Below are positions 15,524 to 23,852 of a stretch of DNA of 64,000 nucleotides, one piece after another. Origin of the DNA: Phormidesmis sp963710175 (GTDB lineage Bacteria; Cyanobacteriota; Cyanobacteriia; Phormidesmidales; Phormidesmidaceae); NCBI GenBank assembly GCA_963710175.1, contig CAVPZC010000002.1, forward strand, positions 1,364,001 to 1,428,000, written 5' to 3'. Position 1 is the stretch's first letter. Every line of letters begins with the position of its first letter. Made by a program: the position numbers and the translations under genes. Below the pieces are notes generated by a model, which was not told where the DNA came from, made no database searches, and worked only from the letters and a program-made list of their open reading frames with translations.

Positions 15524-15917
15524 CACTAATATCCTGATGTATGTCAATGATCCTCGTGATCTAGTCAAGCAAGAAATAGCCATTTCTCTTGTGTCTACCC
15601 TGCCAAAAGGCAACTTGCCACAGCAAAATGCCTGTGAGTATCTGGCAGCCAGTCGCAAATTAGAGTCATTAGGATACAACAGAGCGCAAGCCTATCAATA
15701 TATTCGTGACTTGCAACAGGTTTGGTACACCGCGCTGCCAACCTGGAACGTTATTGACCGCGCTGAGGATTTAATGAGCCGTTTTAGCCTATCTCATTGG
15801 GATTCAATGATCATTGCGGCCTGTTTAGAAGCAAACATCCAAACGATTTATACAGAAGATTTTGGATATCCAAATATTGATGGACTAGAAATTGTCAACC
15901 CGTTCAAGATCTCTTGA
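15510..15917 (+). CDS. PIN-domain ribonuclease toxin (VapC-like)
   Basis: 135 residues beginning MNAVDTNILMYVNDPRD, with the first acidic PIN residue (D5). Further acidic residues are in the central helix and in LSHWDSMIIAACLEANIQTIYTEDFGY. This is the classical PIN quartet for Mg-dependent RNA cleavage. Translationally coupled to the antitoxin. An attC-like remnant and another leader copy follow immediately. Confidence 0.85.
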   Translation: MNAVDTNILMYVNDPRDLVKQEIAISLVSTLPKGNLPQQNACEYLAASRKLESLGYNRAQAYQYIRDLQQVWYTALPTWNVIDRAEDLMSRFSLSHWDSMIIAACLEANIQTIYTEDFGYPNIDGLEIVNPFKIS

Positions 15918-15926
15918 AGCTGCGCG

Positions 15927-15947
15927 GCATAACTGCAATCGTTAGCT
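15927..15947. repeat. Possible collapsed attC-like remnant
   Basis: GCATAAC (15927-15933) and GTTAGCT (15941-15947) resemble the two outer attC boxes, each with one mismatch, but are only 7 bp apart: the inner arms and loop are missing. Its position fits (10 bp after a toxin stop, immediately before a leader copy). Weak on its own. Confidence 0.3.
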
Positions 15948-15948
15948 G

Positions 15949-16034
15949 GCTTTGCGTAAAGACTTTGCACTTGCCTTTCCCTACGGTCAGGAGGCAAAAG
16001 CAGCTGTTGGGCGATTCTGTCAGGCGATCGCTGA
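15949..16034. repeat. Cassette leader repeat, copy 3 (short)
   Basis: Shares GCGT(A/G)AAGACTTTGC, an inverted repeat (TTGCCTTTCC / GGAGGCAAAAG) and GCAGCTGTTGGGCGAT with the other two copies, then diverges. It precedes the Uma2 gene. The stem sequence differs from the other copies but keeps its pairing. Confidence 0.75.
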
Positions 16035-16107
16035 ACTGTGGCCTTAATTGCTGTAAAAGAAGCTGCGCTACAATAGGCCCAGCCCGGTGACAGAATGGAG
16101 ATGCGCC

Positions 16108-16695
16108 ATGACAATCGCCAAATCACCACAGTTCAAAAGTTTTGAAGAATATCTAGCGGCTGACCCCTCTGATTTGCCGGAAGGTCGTTACGAATATTGG
16201 CATGGAGAATTAATTCCGGTTATGTCTGAATCGGGTTTTAATGCGCTGTTAGCTAATAGCTTATTCTTAGCGTTGGCCAACGCAGGAGTGCCAATTGCTG
16301 TGTTGCGTCCTCATTCTTGCGAAGTTGAGGTGCCAGCGCTACCGCGTACCCGGTTTCCTGACCTGACAGTCCTGGCTGAGGAGCATATTGCGTTGATTGA
16401 GCGGCGGGAGCGGGTCACCCGCGATATGCCACCTCCCCGTTTGTTAGTGGAAGTGGTTTCTCCTGGAGATGAAGATAGTCAGAATTATCAGCGAGATTAT
16501 GTCCAGAAGTCCCATCAGTACGCCGCTATTCAGGTTCCGGAGTATTGGATTATTGACCCTGATCGGGCAGTGGTTTTAGTAGGGCTACTCACCGATGGAG
16601 AGTATCAGTTCCAAACCTTTACTGGAAATCAGCAACTGGTATCTCCCACATTTCCAGCAGTAAATCTCACTGCTAAGCAGGTTCTGAGCGCGTAG
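16108..16695 (+). CDS. Uma2-family (DUF820) putative restriction-like endonuclease
   Basis: 195 residues from ATG 16108, preceded by GGAG; a GTG at 16087 is upstream in frame. Uma2 proteins have a PD-(D/E)XK fold. Visible elements are RYEYWHGELIPVMSE, PDLTVLAEEHIAL, LLVEVVSPGDEDSQNYQRD and YWIIDPDRAVVLV, with the acidic and EV positions of the nuclease core. These genes are very abundant in cyanobacteria and their biological role is unresolved. It is a single-gene unit between two attC-like remnants. Confidence 0.85.
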   Translation: MTIAKSPQFKSFEEYLAADPSDLPEGRYEYWHGELIPVMSESGFNALLANSLFLALANAGVPIAVLRPHSCEVEVPALPRTRFPDLTVLAEEHIALIERRERVTRDMPPPRLLVEVVSPGDEDSQNYQRDYVQKSHQYAAIQVPEYWIIDPDRAVVLVGLLTDGEYQFQTFTGNQQLVSPTFPAVNLTAKQVLSA

Positions 16696-17028
16696 CAGTT
16701 TTAGCATCTCAGCCGTTATCACTCCGTTTGGGGCACATGCGAAGATGTCCTATGACAGTTTTTCGAGGTTATCCGTTCTCGCAAGAAGCTCGTAAAGTGT
16801 GCTTACATAAAGCACTAGTCGCATAACAATTTAAACGCAGCGAGCGAGCTAAAGTTTTTTTGTTGTGATGCTGAGGTAAATGACCGCTGCTAATCTGAAC
16901 CATTGTCTGACTCCGCGTGAAGACTTTGCTTTTGCCTTCCGTGAATCAGGGAGGGCAAAAGCAGCTATTGGGCGATCGCCGCTGAATTCAAATAGTATAA
17001 AATCAGACCTATATCAAGGAGGTATGCC
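16696..17028. other. Inter-gene segment: degenerate attC-like site and leader repeat
   Basis: 333 bp without a gene. The first ~120 bp show nothing. 16821-16910 is attC-like, and 16909-17028 is leader copy 2, which continues into the following gene. Confidence 0.6.
16821..16910. repeat. Degenerate attC-like site D
   Basis: The left box GCATAAC (16821-16827) is followed by AATTTAAACGCAGCG. The right side has CCGCTGC (16884-16890) and, near the end, CATTGTC, complementary to ACAAT. The right outer box does not match GTTRRRY. Length and position fit a decayed attC, but the match is weak. Confidence 0.3.
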
Positions 17029-17056
17029 ATGAGCCCACAGCTCGAAGCCGCGATCG
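16909..17056. repeat. Cassette leader repeat, copy 2 (intact)
   Basis: Full-length copy including the ribosome-binding site (AAGGAGG, ~17017) and start of the antitoxin at 17029. The inverted repeat is strongest here: GCTTTTGCC (16928-16936) pairs with GGCAAAAGC (16954-16962). It probably carries the promoter for the downstream toxin-antitoxin pair. Confidence 0.85.
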
Positions 17057-17322
17057 CCGCCATTCAACCGCTCTCACCTACAGAGCGCCAGCAATTGCTG
17101 ATAATTCTCACCCGAAGCGACTCAGACTCAAATTCTCAACCAACCCTCAAAGCACTCAGTACCAAGTTTCGACAAGGTATCTCCCTAGAGCAGCTACGCG
17201 AGAACCAAACCCCTACGACCGTTCATAGCCTAAAAGATCTCGCTGCTGACTTTTGGCCCGCAGAAGACTCGGTTGAGGACTTCCTCGCCTTTCTGCGAGA
17301 GCAGCGCCGAGAAATGAGCTAG
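17029..17322 (+). CDS. Putative antitoxin upstream of PIN toxin
   Basis: 97 residues, ATG start with a good AAGGAGG site. Not assigned to a named family. A helical N-terminus (LEAAIAAIQPLSPTERQQLL) is followed by a Ser/Asn-rich linker and an acidic C-terminal helix (DLAADFWPAEDSVEDFLAFL), which resembles toxin-binding tails. It is 10 bp upstream of the PIN gene, the usual position for the antitoxin. Its first ~10 codons are repeated, mutated, at 15180-15207. Confidence 0.65.
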   Translation: MSPQLEAAIAAIQPLSPTERQQLLIILTRSDSDSNSQPTLKALSTKFRQGISLEQLRENQTPTTVHSLKDLAADFWPAEDSVEDFLAFLREQRREMS

Positions 17323-17332
17323 ATGAAATTCT

Positions 17333-17734
17333 ATGAGCCTTCTCCTGATTGATACGGACATCGCTTCCTTCATCTTCAAAGGAAGCGACTATGCCAACCC
17401 TTATCTACCACTTTTGAGCGATCAAGAATTGGCACTTTCGTTCATGACCGTTGCCGAACTATTTCAGTGGGCAATCCTGCGTCAATGGGGTAACCGTCGC
17501 CTTTCGCGGCTAGAGCAATACCTATCGAATTACCTCGTCATTCCCGTCGATCAACCGCTTTGCCGGGAGTGGGCACAGGTTCGCAGTGATCGCCAAAGCG
17601 TAGGACGACCTATTTCCGCCCAAGATGCTTGGATTGCTGCAACAGCTTTGCACTATGGTTTATCGCTAATCACTCACAACGTCAAAGACTTTGCAAAAAT
17701 TTCTAATCTACAACTCATTACGCCTCCCCCTTAG
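17333..17734 (+). CDS. PIN-domain ribonuclease toxin (VapC/FitB-like)
   Basis: 133 residues, ATG 17333. Begins MSLLLIDTDIASFIFKGSDY (first acidic site D7), has FMTVAELFQWAI with the conserved Glu, then RPISAQDAWIAATALHYGLSLITHNVKDF with the third and fourth acidic sites. Complete VapC. The TAG stop is followed in the same frame by a second VapC C-terminus (17735-17827). Confidence 0.88.
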   Translation: MSLLLIDTDIASFIFKGSDYANPYLPLLSDQELALSFMTVAELFQWAILRQWGNRRLSRLEQYLSNYLVIPVDQPLCREWAQVRSDRQSVGRPISAQDAWIAATALHYGLSLITHNVKDFAKISNLQLITPPP

Positions 17735-17827
17735 CATACGGCCACAACCTACGGTCTTACGGTGATTACTCGCAGTGTCACTGACTTCGCCAGCAAGGAA
17801 ATGCCTCTCACTCACCCGTTTGAGTAG
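17735..17827 (+). pseudogene. Relic of a second vapC: C-terminal 30 codons only
   Basis: Directly after the TAG of the preceding gene, and in the same frame, the sequence encodes ATTYGLTVITRSVTDFASKE and ends at TAG 17825-17827. It lines up with ALHYGLSLITHNVKDFAKIS of the upstream toxin, so it is the tail of a paralogous PIN gene. This looks like the scar of replacement or recombination between two vapC genes. Confidence 0.8.
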
Positions 17828-17886
17828 GTGGATGGTGAACGCTAGCGATCCCCCACCAGATTCAAATAGTCTCACACCAAACAGTC

Positions 17887-19638
17887 TCACACTAGCGGAG
17901 CGCCCACTGCAAGGACGCTGTGATCAGTATTCTCTTCAACCGCTGCTACAGGCTCAGAAATATCCAGCGACCAGCGGCTGGCAATCGGCATTCGCCACCC
18001 CATGCCAAAGGCGCGATCAGTCACTTTTAGCACGGGCGCAGACTGTCGCCGCTTAAACTCGGCTCGGGTGACTAGCCGCACCACCCGCTCAACCACGGCT
18101 GCTGAGTGACCTGCCGCGACAATGTCATCGGCAGACTGCTGTTTTTGCACCAGGCGCTCTAAAATATCGTCGAGAATGTCGTAGCTGGGCAGAGAGTCTT
18201 GATCGACCTGGCCGGGCTTGAGTTCGGCGCTTGGGGGTTTGGTGATGATGTTTGCGGGGATAATTTCTGATTGGCGATTGAGCCAGCGGCAGAGCGAATA
18301 AACGCGAGTTTTGGGGACATCGGCAATTACGGCTAAGCCGCCATTCATGTCGCCGTAGAGCGTGCAGTAGCCTACCGCTACTTCTGATTTGTTGCCGGTG
18401 GTGAGCAGCAAATGGCCAAACTTGTTACTGACTGCCATGAGTAAGTTACCGCGAATGCGAGACTGTAGGTTCTCTTCGGTGATGCCGCTTTCTGTGCCGG
18501 CAAACATCTCATCTAGAACAGTATCGTAGCTGGTCATGAGGGTACCGATGGGCAGCGTTTGGGTGGTGATGTTCAAGCTGCGGGCCAGCTGCTGAGCGTC
18601 GCTGATGGAGTGCTCTGAGCTGTAGGGAGATGGCATCAGGATGCCGAGTACGTTTTGGGACCCGAGGGCAGCGGCAGCGATCGCACTCACCAGAGCCGAA
18701 TCCACCCCACCGCTCAGGCCAATCACCGCCTTGCTAAAGCCACACTTACGGGCGTAGTCTTTTACGCCCAGCACCAGCGCCGCCCAAATTTCAGCGTTGG
18801 TCTCTGGCAGCGTTGTTTTAATCTCTGCGGGGCGCAAATCCTGAGTGCTCGGGTCAAATTCTACAATCTGCAAGTCGTCGGTAAATGCCGCTGCCCGGCT
18901 GACTATCTTACCTTGACTGTTGAAACTAACGCTTTGCCCATCAAAAATTAGATCGTCATTGCCGCCCACCTGATTGACATACACAATCGGGCAGCGGTTT
19001 TGTTTGGCAGCGTGCGCAATCATGTTTTCTCTAAGCGTTTGCTTACCGCAGGTAAAGGGCGAGGCCGACAGATTCACCACCACATCGACGCCTTTAGCCA
19101 CTAGCTCCTGAATGGGGTCAACCGGGTAAGCCCGTCTGCCCCAAAAAGATTCGCTGTTCCACAGGTCTTCGCAAATGGTGACCCCGATTTGCACAGGTCC
19201 GCCTGCGCTCTGGCAGACAAAGCGGTTGGCCTCAGTGCCCGACTCAAAATAGCGGTCTTCATCAAATACATCGTATGTGGGTAGCAGCCGCTTATGGAAG
19301 ACCGATTTTATCTGATTTTCCTGCAAAAGAGCCATGCTGTTGAATATTGGTTTCTCTCCTTTGCGAGCGGCGGCACTGTTGTCTTCAGCTAAGCCTATCA
19401 GCGCTGTGAGACCGGACGGCAAGGCTTTGGCGAGTTCGCCTAATTGTTGCTTCATCTGTTGGATAAAGCTCGGTCGCATGAGCAGGTCTCGCGGTGGGTA
19501 GCCGCAGAGAGAGAGTTCGGGAGTGAGCAACAAGTCTGCCCCTGAGCGAGCGGCCTGCTCTGCGGCTGCGAGAATGCGCTGCGTGTTGCCAGCTAAATCT
19601 CCAACGGTAGGGTTGATTTGAGCGATCGCAATTTTCAT
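17887..19638 (-). CDS. nadE: Glutamine-dependent NAD+ synthetase
   Basis: 583 residues from ATG 19638 (MKIAIAQINPTVGDLAGN); the frame continues upstream without a start of the right type. The N-terminal nitrilase-like glutaminase (1-270) has catalytic Glu (TPELSLCGYPPRDLL), Lys (FHKRLLPTYDVFDE) and Cys (VTICEDLW). The C-terminal synthetase (~300-583) has the ATP loop SGGVDSALV. It makes NAD+ from nicotinate adenine dinucleotide with glutamine-derived ammonia. Last gene of the pncB-nadD-nrtR-nadE unit, 34 bp after nrtR. Confidence 0.95.
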   Translation of the reverse strand: MKIAIAQINPTVGDLAGNTQRILAAAEQAARSGADLLLTPELSLCGYPPRDLLMRPSFIQQMKQQLGELAKALPSGLTALIGLAEDNSAAARKGEKPIFNSMALLQENQIKSVFHKRLLPTYDVFDEDRYFESGTEANRFVCQSAGGPVQIGVTICEDLWNSESFWGRRAYPVDPIQELVAKGVDVVVNLSASPFTCGKQTLRENMIAHAAKQNRCPIVYVNQVGGNDDLIFDGQSVSFNSQGKIVSRAAAFTDDLQIVEFDPSTQDLRPAEIKTTLPETNAEIWAALVLGVKDYARKCGFSKAVIGLSGGVDSALVSAIAAAALGSQNVLGILMPSPYSSEHSISDAQQLARSLNITTQTLPIGTLMTSYDTVLDEMFAGTESGITEENLQSRIRGNLLMAVSNKFGHLLLTTGNKSEVAVGYCTLYGDMNGGLAVIADVPKTRVYSLCRWLNRQSEIIPANIITKPPSAELKPGQVDQDSLPSYDILDDILERLVQKQQSADDIVAAGHSAAVVERVVRLVTRAEFKRRQSAPVLKVTDRAFGMGWRMPIASRWSLDISEPVAAVEENTDHSVLAVGAPLV

Positions 19639-19672
19639 AAAAAGTGTCGTAGTAATAGAGCTGGATTGTCGC

Positions 19673-20482
19673 TTACAAGAAGACCATAGGCTTATCTTTG
19701 AGAGGTTCAAACGCCTCTGCGTCAAACCGATACAAACTGGCCGGTCGCCCAGCACCGCGAGAGGTTTTCACCTTTGTATCTTGCAAAATACCGAGCTTCA
19801 GCAGCCGGGTGCGAAAGTTAGAATAGTCAGAAAAATCTTCTCCTAACACCGTAGCGTATAGCTGATAGACATCGCTGAGGGTAAAGGTTTCGGGCAGTAC
19901 GTCAAAAGCGACCGGGCTATATTCGAGCTTGCTGCGCAGGCGCTGATAGCCGTAGGTAAGGATTTGATTGTGGTCAAAAGCGAGCTTGGGCACCCGGCTC
20001 AGCGGATACCAGGCGATGCCGCTCACGCCATCGGCAATCAGCGCCGTATCTTCAAAGCGCACCAGAGCAAAGTAGCTGACCGAGAGATAGCGAATATTGT
20101 AGGCATCCTGGGCCTCGCGTGGATCGCGATCAGGCCCACCAAAGGTAAATAGCTGTTCTAAATAGAGGTTGTTGACGCGGATTTTTTCGGTGAGGACTCG
20201 ATCAGCCGCTGCTTCTAACGATTCACCGACGCGCACGAGTGTACCCGGCAGGCTCCAGTAGCCGCTGTAGGGTGGCTCGTGACGCATAACTACCAGCACC
20301 AGCAGCCGGTTTTGCTCAGTATCAACCGAAAAAATCACGGTATCTACCCCGACTTTAAAGTCGGCGAGTTCGGCTAGCTCAAAGGACGCTGACTCGCCGC
20401 CTGATTTTGCCAACTTCGCCGTCTGATGGGCAACTGGCTTTATCGTCGTGCCGATATTTTGGCTTGGGGAGTTTGAAGACAT
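19673..20482 (-). CDS. nrtR: NrtR-type regulator: degenerate Nudix domain plus winged helix
   Basis: 269 residues. A Nudix-like domain (about 45-190) retains the G and first E of the Nudix box (GTLVRVGESLEAAADRVL) but lacks the REUXEE catalytic cluster (RVLTEK here). The C-terminal ~75 residues form a winged helix (LSDVYQLYATVLGEDFSDYS). This is the plan of NrtR, which binds ADP-ribose or NAD derivatives and represses NAD genes. It overlaps nadD by 43 bp and sits among NAD genes, which supports the call. A hydrolase is the alternative but is less likely given the broken motif. Confidence 0.82.
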   Translation of the reverse strand: MSSNSPSQNIGTTIKPVAHQTAKLAKSGGESASFELAELADFKVGVDTVIFSVDTEQNRLLVLVVMRHEPPYSGYWSLPGTLVRVGESLEAAADRVLTEKIRVNNLYLEQLFTFGGPDRDPREAQDAYNIRYLSVSYFALVRFEDTALIADGVSGIAWYPLSRVPKLAFDHNQILTYGYQRLRSKLEYSPVAFDVLPETFTLSDVYQLYATVLGEDFSDYSNFRTRLLKLGILQDTKVKTSRGAGRPASLYRFDAEAFEPLKDKPMVFL

Positions 20483-21039
20483 GGGTAAAGGTCGTGCTCA
20501 GTAATATAATCGCGGATCACAGGGGGTAAGTCGTCAGGGACCCGGCTGCATTCGGTTTGGCGGTAGCTGCTAGAGGCGATATCGTACTGGTCGGGAGGAT
20601 GGGCGATCGCCACCTGCGCCTGCTGCTGCAAAGTCGATAGCGATGAGCTTTGAACCGGGTAGCCAGGGCGGGGAAATACCAGGATATCCACCTGGGCAAA
20701 AATCTCTTTGGCCTGATACCACTTGGGCAGTTGGGCCACTAAGTCAGCGCCGACGACTAGCGTAAATTTGGCCTCAGGCCAGATCTGACGAGCCCGGTTA
20801 ATAGAATGAATGCTGTAGCGATCGCTCAAGTTTTGATACAGCCCAATGCCTTTTGGCAGCGTGTGGATTAGCCGCCGCAGCATTTCAGCGCGATCGCTCA
20901 GCGGCGACTGCTTCTGCTTGTAAGGGTTTTCGGCAGCCCATACCGCCACCCGGTCAAACTCATGAGCCAGCCAAGTCAAGATGCTTTGGTGCCCCATGTG
21001 CGGTGGGTCAGCGCTGGTCCCAAACAGGGCAACCCGCAT
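20440..21039 (-). CDS. nadD: Nicotinate-nucleotide adenylyltransferase
   Basis: 199 residues from ATG 21039 (MRVALFGTSADPPHMGHQSI); the longer frame to 21078 is less likely. The nucleotidyltransferase signature GTSADPPHMGH (HxGH-type) and the C-terminal SSSYRQ segment (usual ISSTxIR) identify the NadD family, which adenylates NaMN to NaAD. It follows pncB by 86 bp and overlaps nrtR. Substrate assignment rests on family and context. Confidence 0.85.
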   Translation of the reverse strand: MRVALFGTSADPPHMGHQSILTWLAHEFDRVAVWAAENPYKQKQSPLSDRAEMLRRLIHTLPKGIGLYQNLSDRYSIHSINRARQIWPEAKFTLVVGADLVAQLPKWYQAKEIFAQVDILVFPRPGYPVQSSSLSTLQQQAQVAIAHPPDQYDIASSSYRQTECSRVPDDLPPVIRDYITEHDLYPCLQTPQAKISARR

Positions 21040-21125
21040 GGCTGTTCTCCGAGGCTTTCTCCAGGGTGTCGTTAACATAGCGAGTTAGAGAGAGAGGTCT
21101 AAGGGTTGAACAAAGGGGCAAGGCA

Positions 21126-22541
21126 TCAAAGGCGAGTGCGTTCGGTCAGCTGGCTCAGGCCGTGGGAGATCTCAACCGATAACGGCTGTGGGTCTTGCAA
21201 GCGTCGGACTGAAGCGGGTAGGGCAGCGACAGCAGCAGCAGTCCGTTCAGCAATCTGACTCAAGCTTTCGGGCGGCATCATCCGCGCCCCCTGGTGCATC
21301 ACCCGCTGCAATAAAGGCTGCTCATCTGGCATGGCCCCTTCCAAGATGAGAGCCAGGCGATCGCTCACGACCTGACCGTCTTCACAGCGGCGAAAAATCT
21401 GCTTGCGCCCCGGATAGGTCGCCTTGCCGCTGGACTCTTTCATCACTGGCGTCCCGTCAATGTCCACTAGCTTATATACCCCGTTAATCGGCGTGCCGGT
21501 TACCAGTTTGGTGCCCAGACCATAGCCGTCGATGCAGGCGTTTTGCTGGCGCAGCGACTCAATGGCGTATTCGTCTAGATCGCCGCTGGCAAAAATGGGC
21601 GTGTTGGGTAAGTGCGATCGCACCGCCTGAGAGCCAGCGGCCAAATCGCCCGAATCTATCCGCACCCCGCCCAGTGGCATGCCAGCGGCCACTTTTTCGG
21701 CCAGGCGCTGAGCGGCGGCAACCGTGTCATAGGTATCAATCAATAGCGGCGCACCTGGGAAATAGCGATGAAACGCCTCAAAGCTCTTGTTCTCACTGCC
21801 TTCTAAAGCGTTAATCGCCATTACCAGGGCGTGGGCCATGGTGCCGACGGGTTTTTGGCCTAGCTTCAGCGCTGCTAAGACGTTTGAAGTCGCATCGAGT
21901 CCGCCTGCGATCGCCGCCCGCGCCGCCCACAGCGATCCCTGTGGGCTAAAGGCCCGCCGGGTGCCAAATTCAAACAGCTTGGCCTCTGGGCCTGCCGCCT
22001 GCCGCAGCCGGGCCGCTCGGGTAGCAATCAAACTCTGGTAGTTCAGCGTATTGAGCAAATAGGTTTCAGCAATCTGCGCCTGCCACAATGGGGCCTCTAC
22101 CCGCAGCATCGGCTCATTGGCAAAAATGGCCGTCCCCTCGGGCACCGCCCAAACCTCTCCTGCAAAGCGAAAATCTTCCAGCAGGCCCCAAAAGCGGTCG
22201 GGCGCGTCGTCAAAAATCTCTGTCTTTTGCAGCTGCAAAATCTGCGCTGGGCTAAAGCTCAAATTTTCCAAATATTCCAGCGCCTGCTCTAACCCCATCG
22301 CAATCAGGTAGCCGTAGCCTTCGGGCAGGCGGCGGGTGAATAGCTCAAAGCTGGCAGGCTTTTGGTGCAGCTCTTCGCCGACATAGCAGGCCGACATCGT
22401 CAGCTGATATAGATCCGTTAGCAGGCTGTATTCGTGAGGAGCGATCACCAGTGAATCCGCCGACCATGACTCCGGCGTCCAGGCCTTTGCCCGCGAAGAA
22501 TCTGCCTCTGTCTGAAGCGAACCGTCTTGCATAGAGACCAT
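21126..22541 (-). CDS. pncB: Nicotinate phosphoribosyltransferase
   Basis: 471 residues. Characteristic segments are LLTDLYQLTMSACY, KLFEFGTRRAFSPQG, PVGTMAHALVMA and GVRIDSGDLA, the last being PRPP- and base-binding elements. It converts nicotinate and PRPP to NaMN, the first step of the salvage route completed by NadD and NadE in this operon. First gene of the unit, with a palindromic candidate operator 34 bp upstream of the start. Confidence 0.94.
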   Translation of the reverse strand: MVSMQDGSLQTEADSSRAKAWTPESWSADSLVIAPHEYSLLTDLYQLTMSACYVGEELHQKPASFELFTRRLPEGYGYLIAMGLEQALEYLENLSFSPAQILQLQKTEIFDDAPDRFWGLLEDFRFAGEVWAVPEGTAIFANEPMLRVEAPLWQAQIAETYLLNTLNYQSLIATRAARLRQAAGPEAKLFEFGTRRAFSPQGSLWAARAAIAGGLDATSNVLAALKLGQKPVGTMAHALVMAINALEGSENKSFEAFHRYFPGAPLLIDTYDTVAAAQRLAEKVAAGMPLGGVRIDSGDLAAGSQAVRSHLPNTPIFASGDLDEYAIESLRQQNACIDGYGLGTKLVTGTPINGVYKLVDIDGTPVMKESSGKATYPGRKQIFRRCEDGQVVSDRLALILEGAMPDEQPLLQRVMHQGARMMPPESLSQIAERTAAAVAALPASVRRLQDPQPLSVEISHGLSQLTERTRL

Positions 22542-22936
22542 GAATTTAATAGCGAACTGCTAAACCTGGATGACTTATGGTTATTTTAACCATAAATAGC
22601 AGGCAATTGTCATCGGTTACTATCTAAGTCTCTGTCTTTTGTCAGAGAATAGGTTGTGATTAGAAGTTCCGCTCTCAGCTGAGGCTTATGTCAGCAGAGA
22701 ATTCTGAGTAGTGCAGACAAAGACCAAACGGCCTGAATTGTCATGATATAAAAATTTGACCAGCGGCTTTGAGCCTTTTTATTGGTGAATGAAACCAAAA
22801 GATAGGAGATCTGCTATTGATGCTATGTCTGGTCAGAGTAAAGCTGTCTAAAAAGACTAAAGTATGGTGGGATGTTGGCTACAGGTCAAAAAGATTTGCC
22901 TAAAGTCTATTCCGCTCATGCGATGTTTTCAATGCT
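22542..22936. other. Divergent intergenic region pncB / ubiA
   Basis: 395 bp. It holds the palindromic NrtR-box candidate (22575-22595) and a short hairpin at 22629-22648 (TCTCTG/CAGAGA). Otherwise AT-rich promoter DNA with no recognisable gene. Confidence 0.6.
22575..22595. promoter_or_regulatory. Candidate NrtR operator (perfect palindrome)
   Basis: Two 9-base arms, TTATGGTTA and TAACCATAA, around TTT. Located 34 bp upstream of the pncB start. Palindromes with GTTA/TAAC half-sites are typical of NrtR boxes. Its position in front of the operon that encodes the regulator fits autoregulation. Confidence 0.6.
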
Positions 22937-23821
22937 ATGAAACCTGCTCTCAAAAGTCGGTCTACCTCTACCTGGATGGCTGTCGTCCGTCTGCTGCGCT
23001 GGGACAAGCCCGCTGGCAGACTGATTTTGATGGTGCCTGCTCTTTGGGCGGTGTTTTTGGCCGCTCGGGGTCTGCCTGCCCTGCCGCTGATTGGCGTAAT
23101 TGTGCTGGGTACGCTGGCGACTAGTGCCGCTGGCTGCGTAGTCAACGATCTATGGGATCGCGATATAGATAGTCAAGTCGAACGCACTCGCGATCGCCCC
23201 TTAGCGGCAAAAGCGCTCTCTATAAAAGTGGGCATCGGCGTGGCTCTAGTTGCCTTCTTATGCGCCTGGGGTCTGTCTGCTTACCTCACGCCGCTGAGCT
23301 TTTGGCTGTGCGTCGCAGCGGTACCGGTGATCGTACTCTACCCGGCAGCTAAGCGGGTGTTCCCAGTACCACAGCTGGTGCTCTCTATTGCCTGGGGATT
23401 TGCCGTGCTGATCAGCTGGAGCGCAGTCACTAATTCTATTGAATTTGCCACCTGGCTGCTGTGGGCTGCAACCGTGCTGTGGACCTTGGGCTTTGATACG
23501 GTCTATGCCATTCCTGATCGCGAATTTGACAGGCGGCTCGGGATCAACTCCAGCGCGCTTTTCTTTGGCCGCCGGGCACCTCAGGCCGTGGGGCTGTTTT
23601 TTTTGGGCACAACTGTGATGCTTGCCTGGTTGGGGCTGGCCATGACCCTCGGCATTTTTTACTGGCTGTCGCTGATTGCGGCGGCGGTTCTCTGGTACCG
23701 CCAATATCGTCAGCTGGCTCGCCGCCCCCAGTTTCCGCAGCTTTTTGGCCATATCTTTAAGCAAAACGTGACGATTGGGTTTGTGCTGCTCGCTGGCATG
23801 GCGATTTCTGTGATGCTCTAG
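22937..23821 (+). CDS. ubiA: 4-hydroxybenzoate polyprenyltransferase (UbiA family)
   Basis: 294 residues, about eight membrane helices. The first Asp-rich motif is NDLWDRDID and the second is DTVYAIPDREFD, as in UbiA prenyltransferases. In cyanobacteria this enzyme prenylates 4-hydroxybenzoate for plastoquinone synthesis. ATG start chosen; the upstream region has no better candidate. The next gene begins 31 bp downstream on the same strand. Confidence 0.9.
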   Translation: MKPALKSRSTSTWMAVVRLLRWDKPAGRLILMVPALWAVFLAARGLPALPLIGVIVLGTLATSAAGCVVNDLWDRDIDSQVERTRDRPLAAKALSIKVGIGVALVAFLCAWGLSAYLTPLSFWLCVAAVPVIVLYPAAKRVFPVPQLVLSIAWGFAVLISWSAVTNSIEFATWLLWAATVLWTLGFDTVYAIPDREFDRRLGINSSALFFGRRAPQAVGLFFLGTTVMLAWLGLAMTLGIFYWLSLIAAAVLWYRQYRQLARRPQFPQLFGHIFKQNVTIGFVLLAGMAISVML

Positions 23822-23852
23822 CCCAAATATTCATACAGCTGAATACTCTGCT

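Noticed and set aside
12417..17886. Integron integrase gene near the attC-like sites
   Set aside because: No tyrosine-recombinase frame (RHRY box) exists in this stretch or elsewhere in the window.
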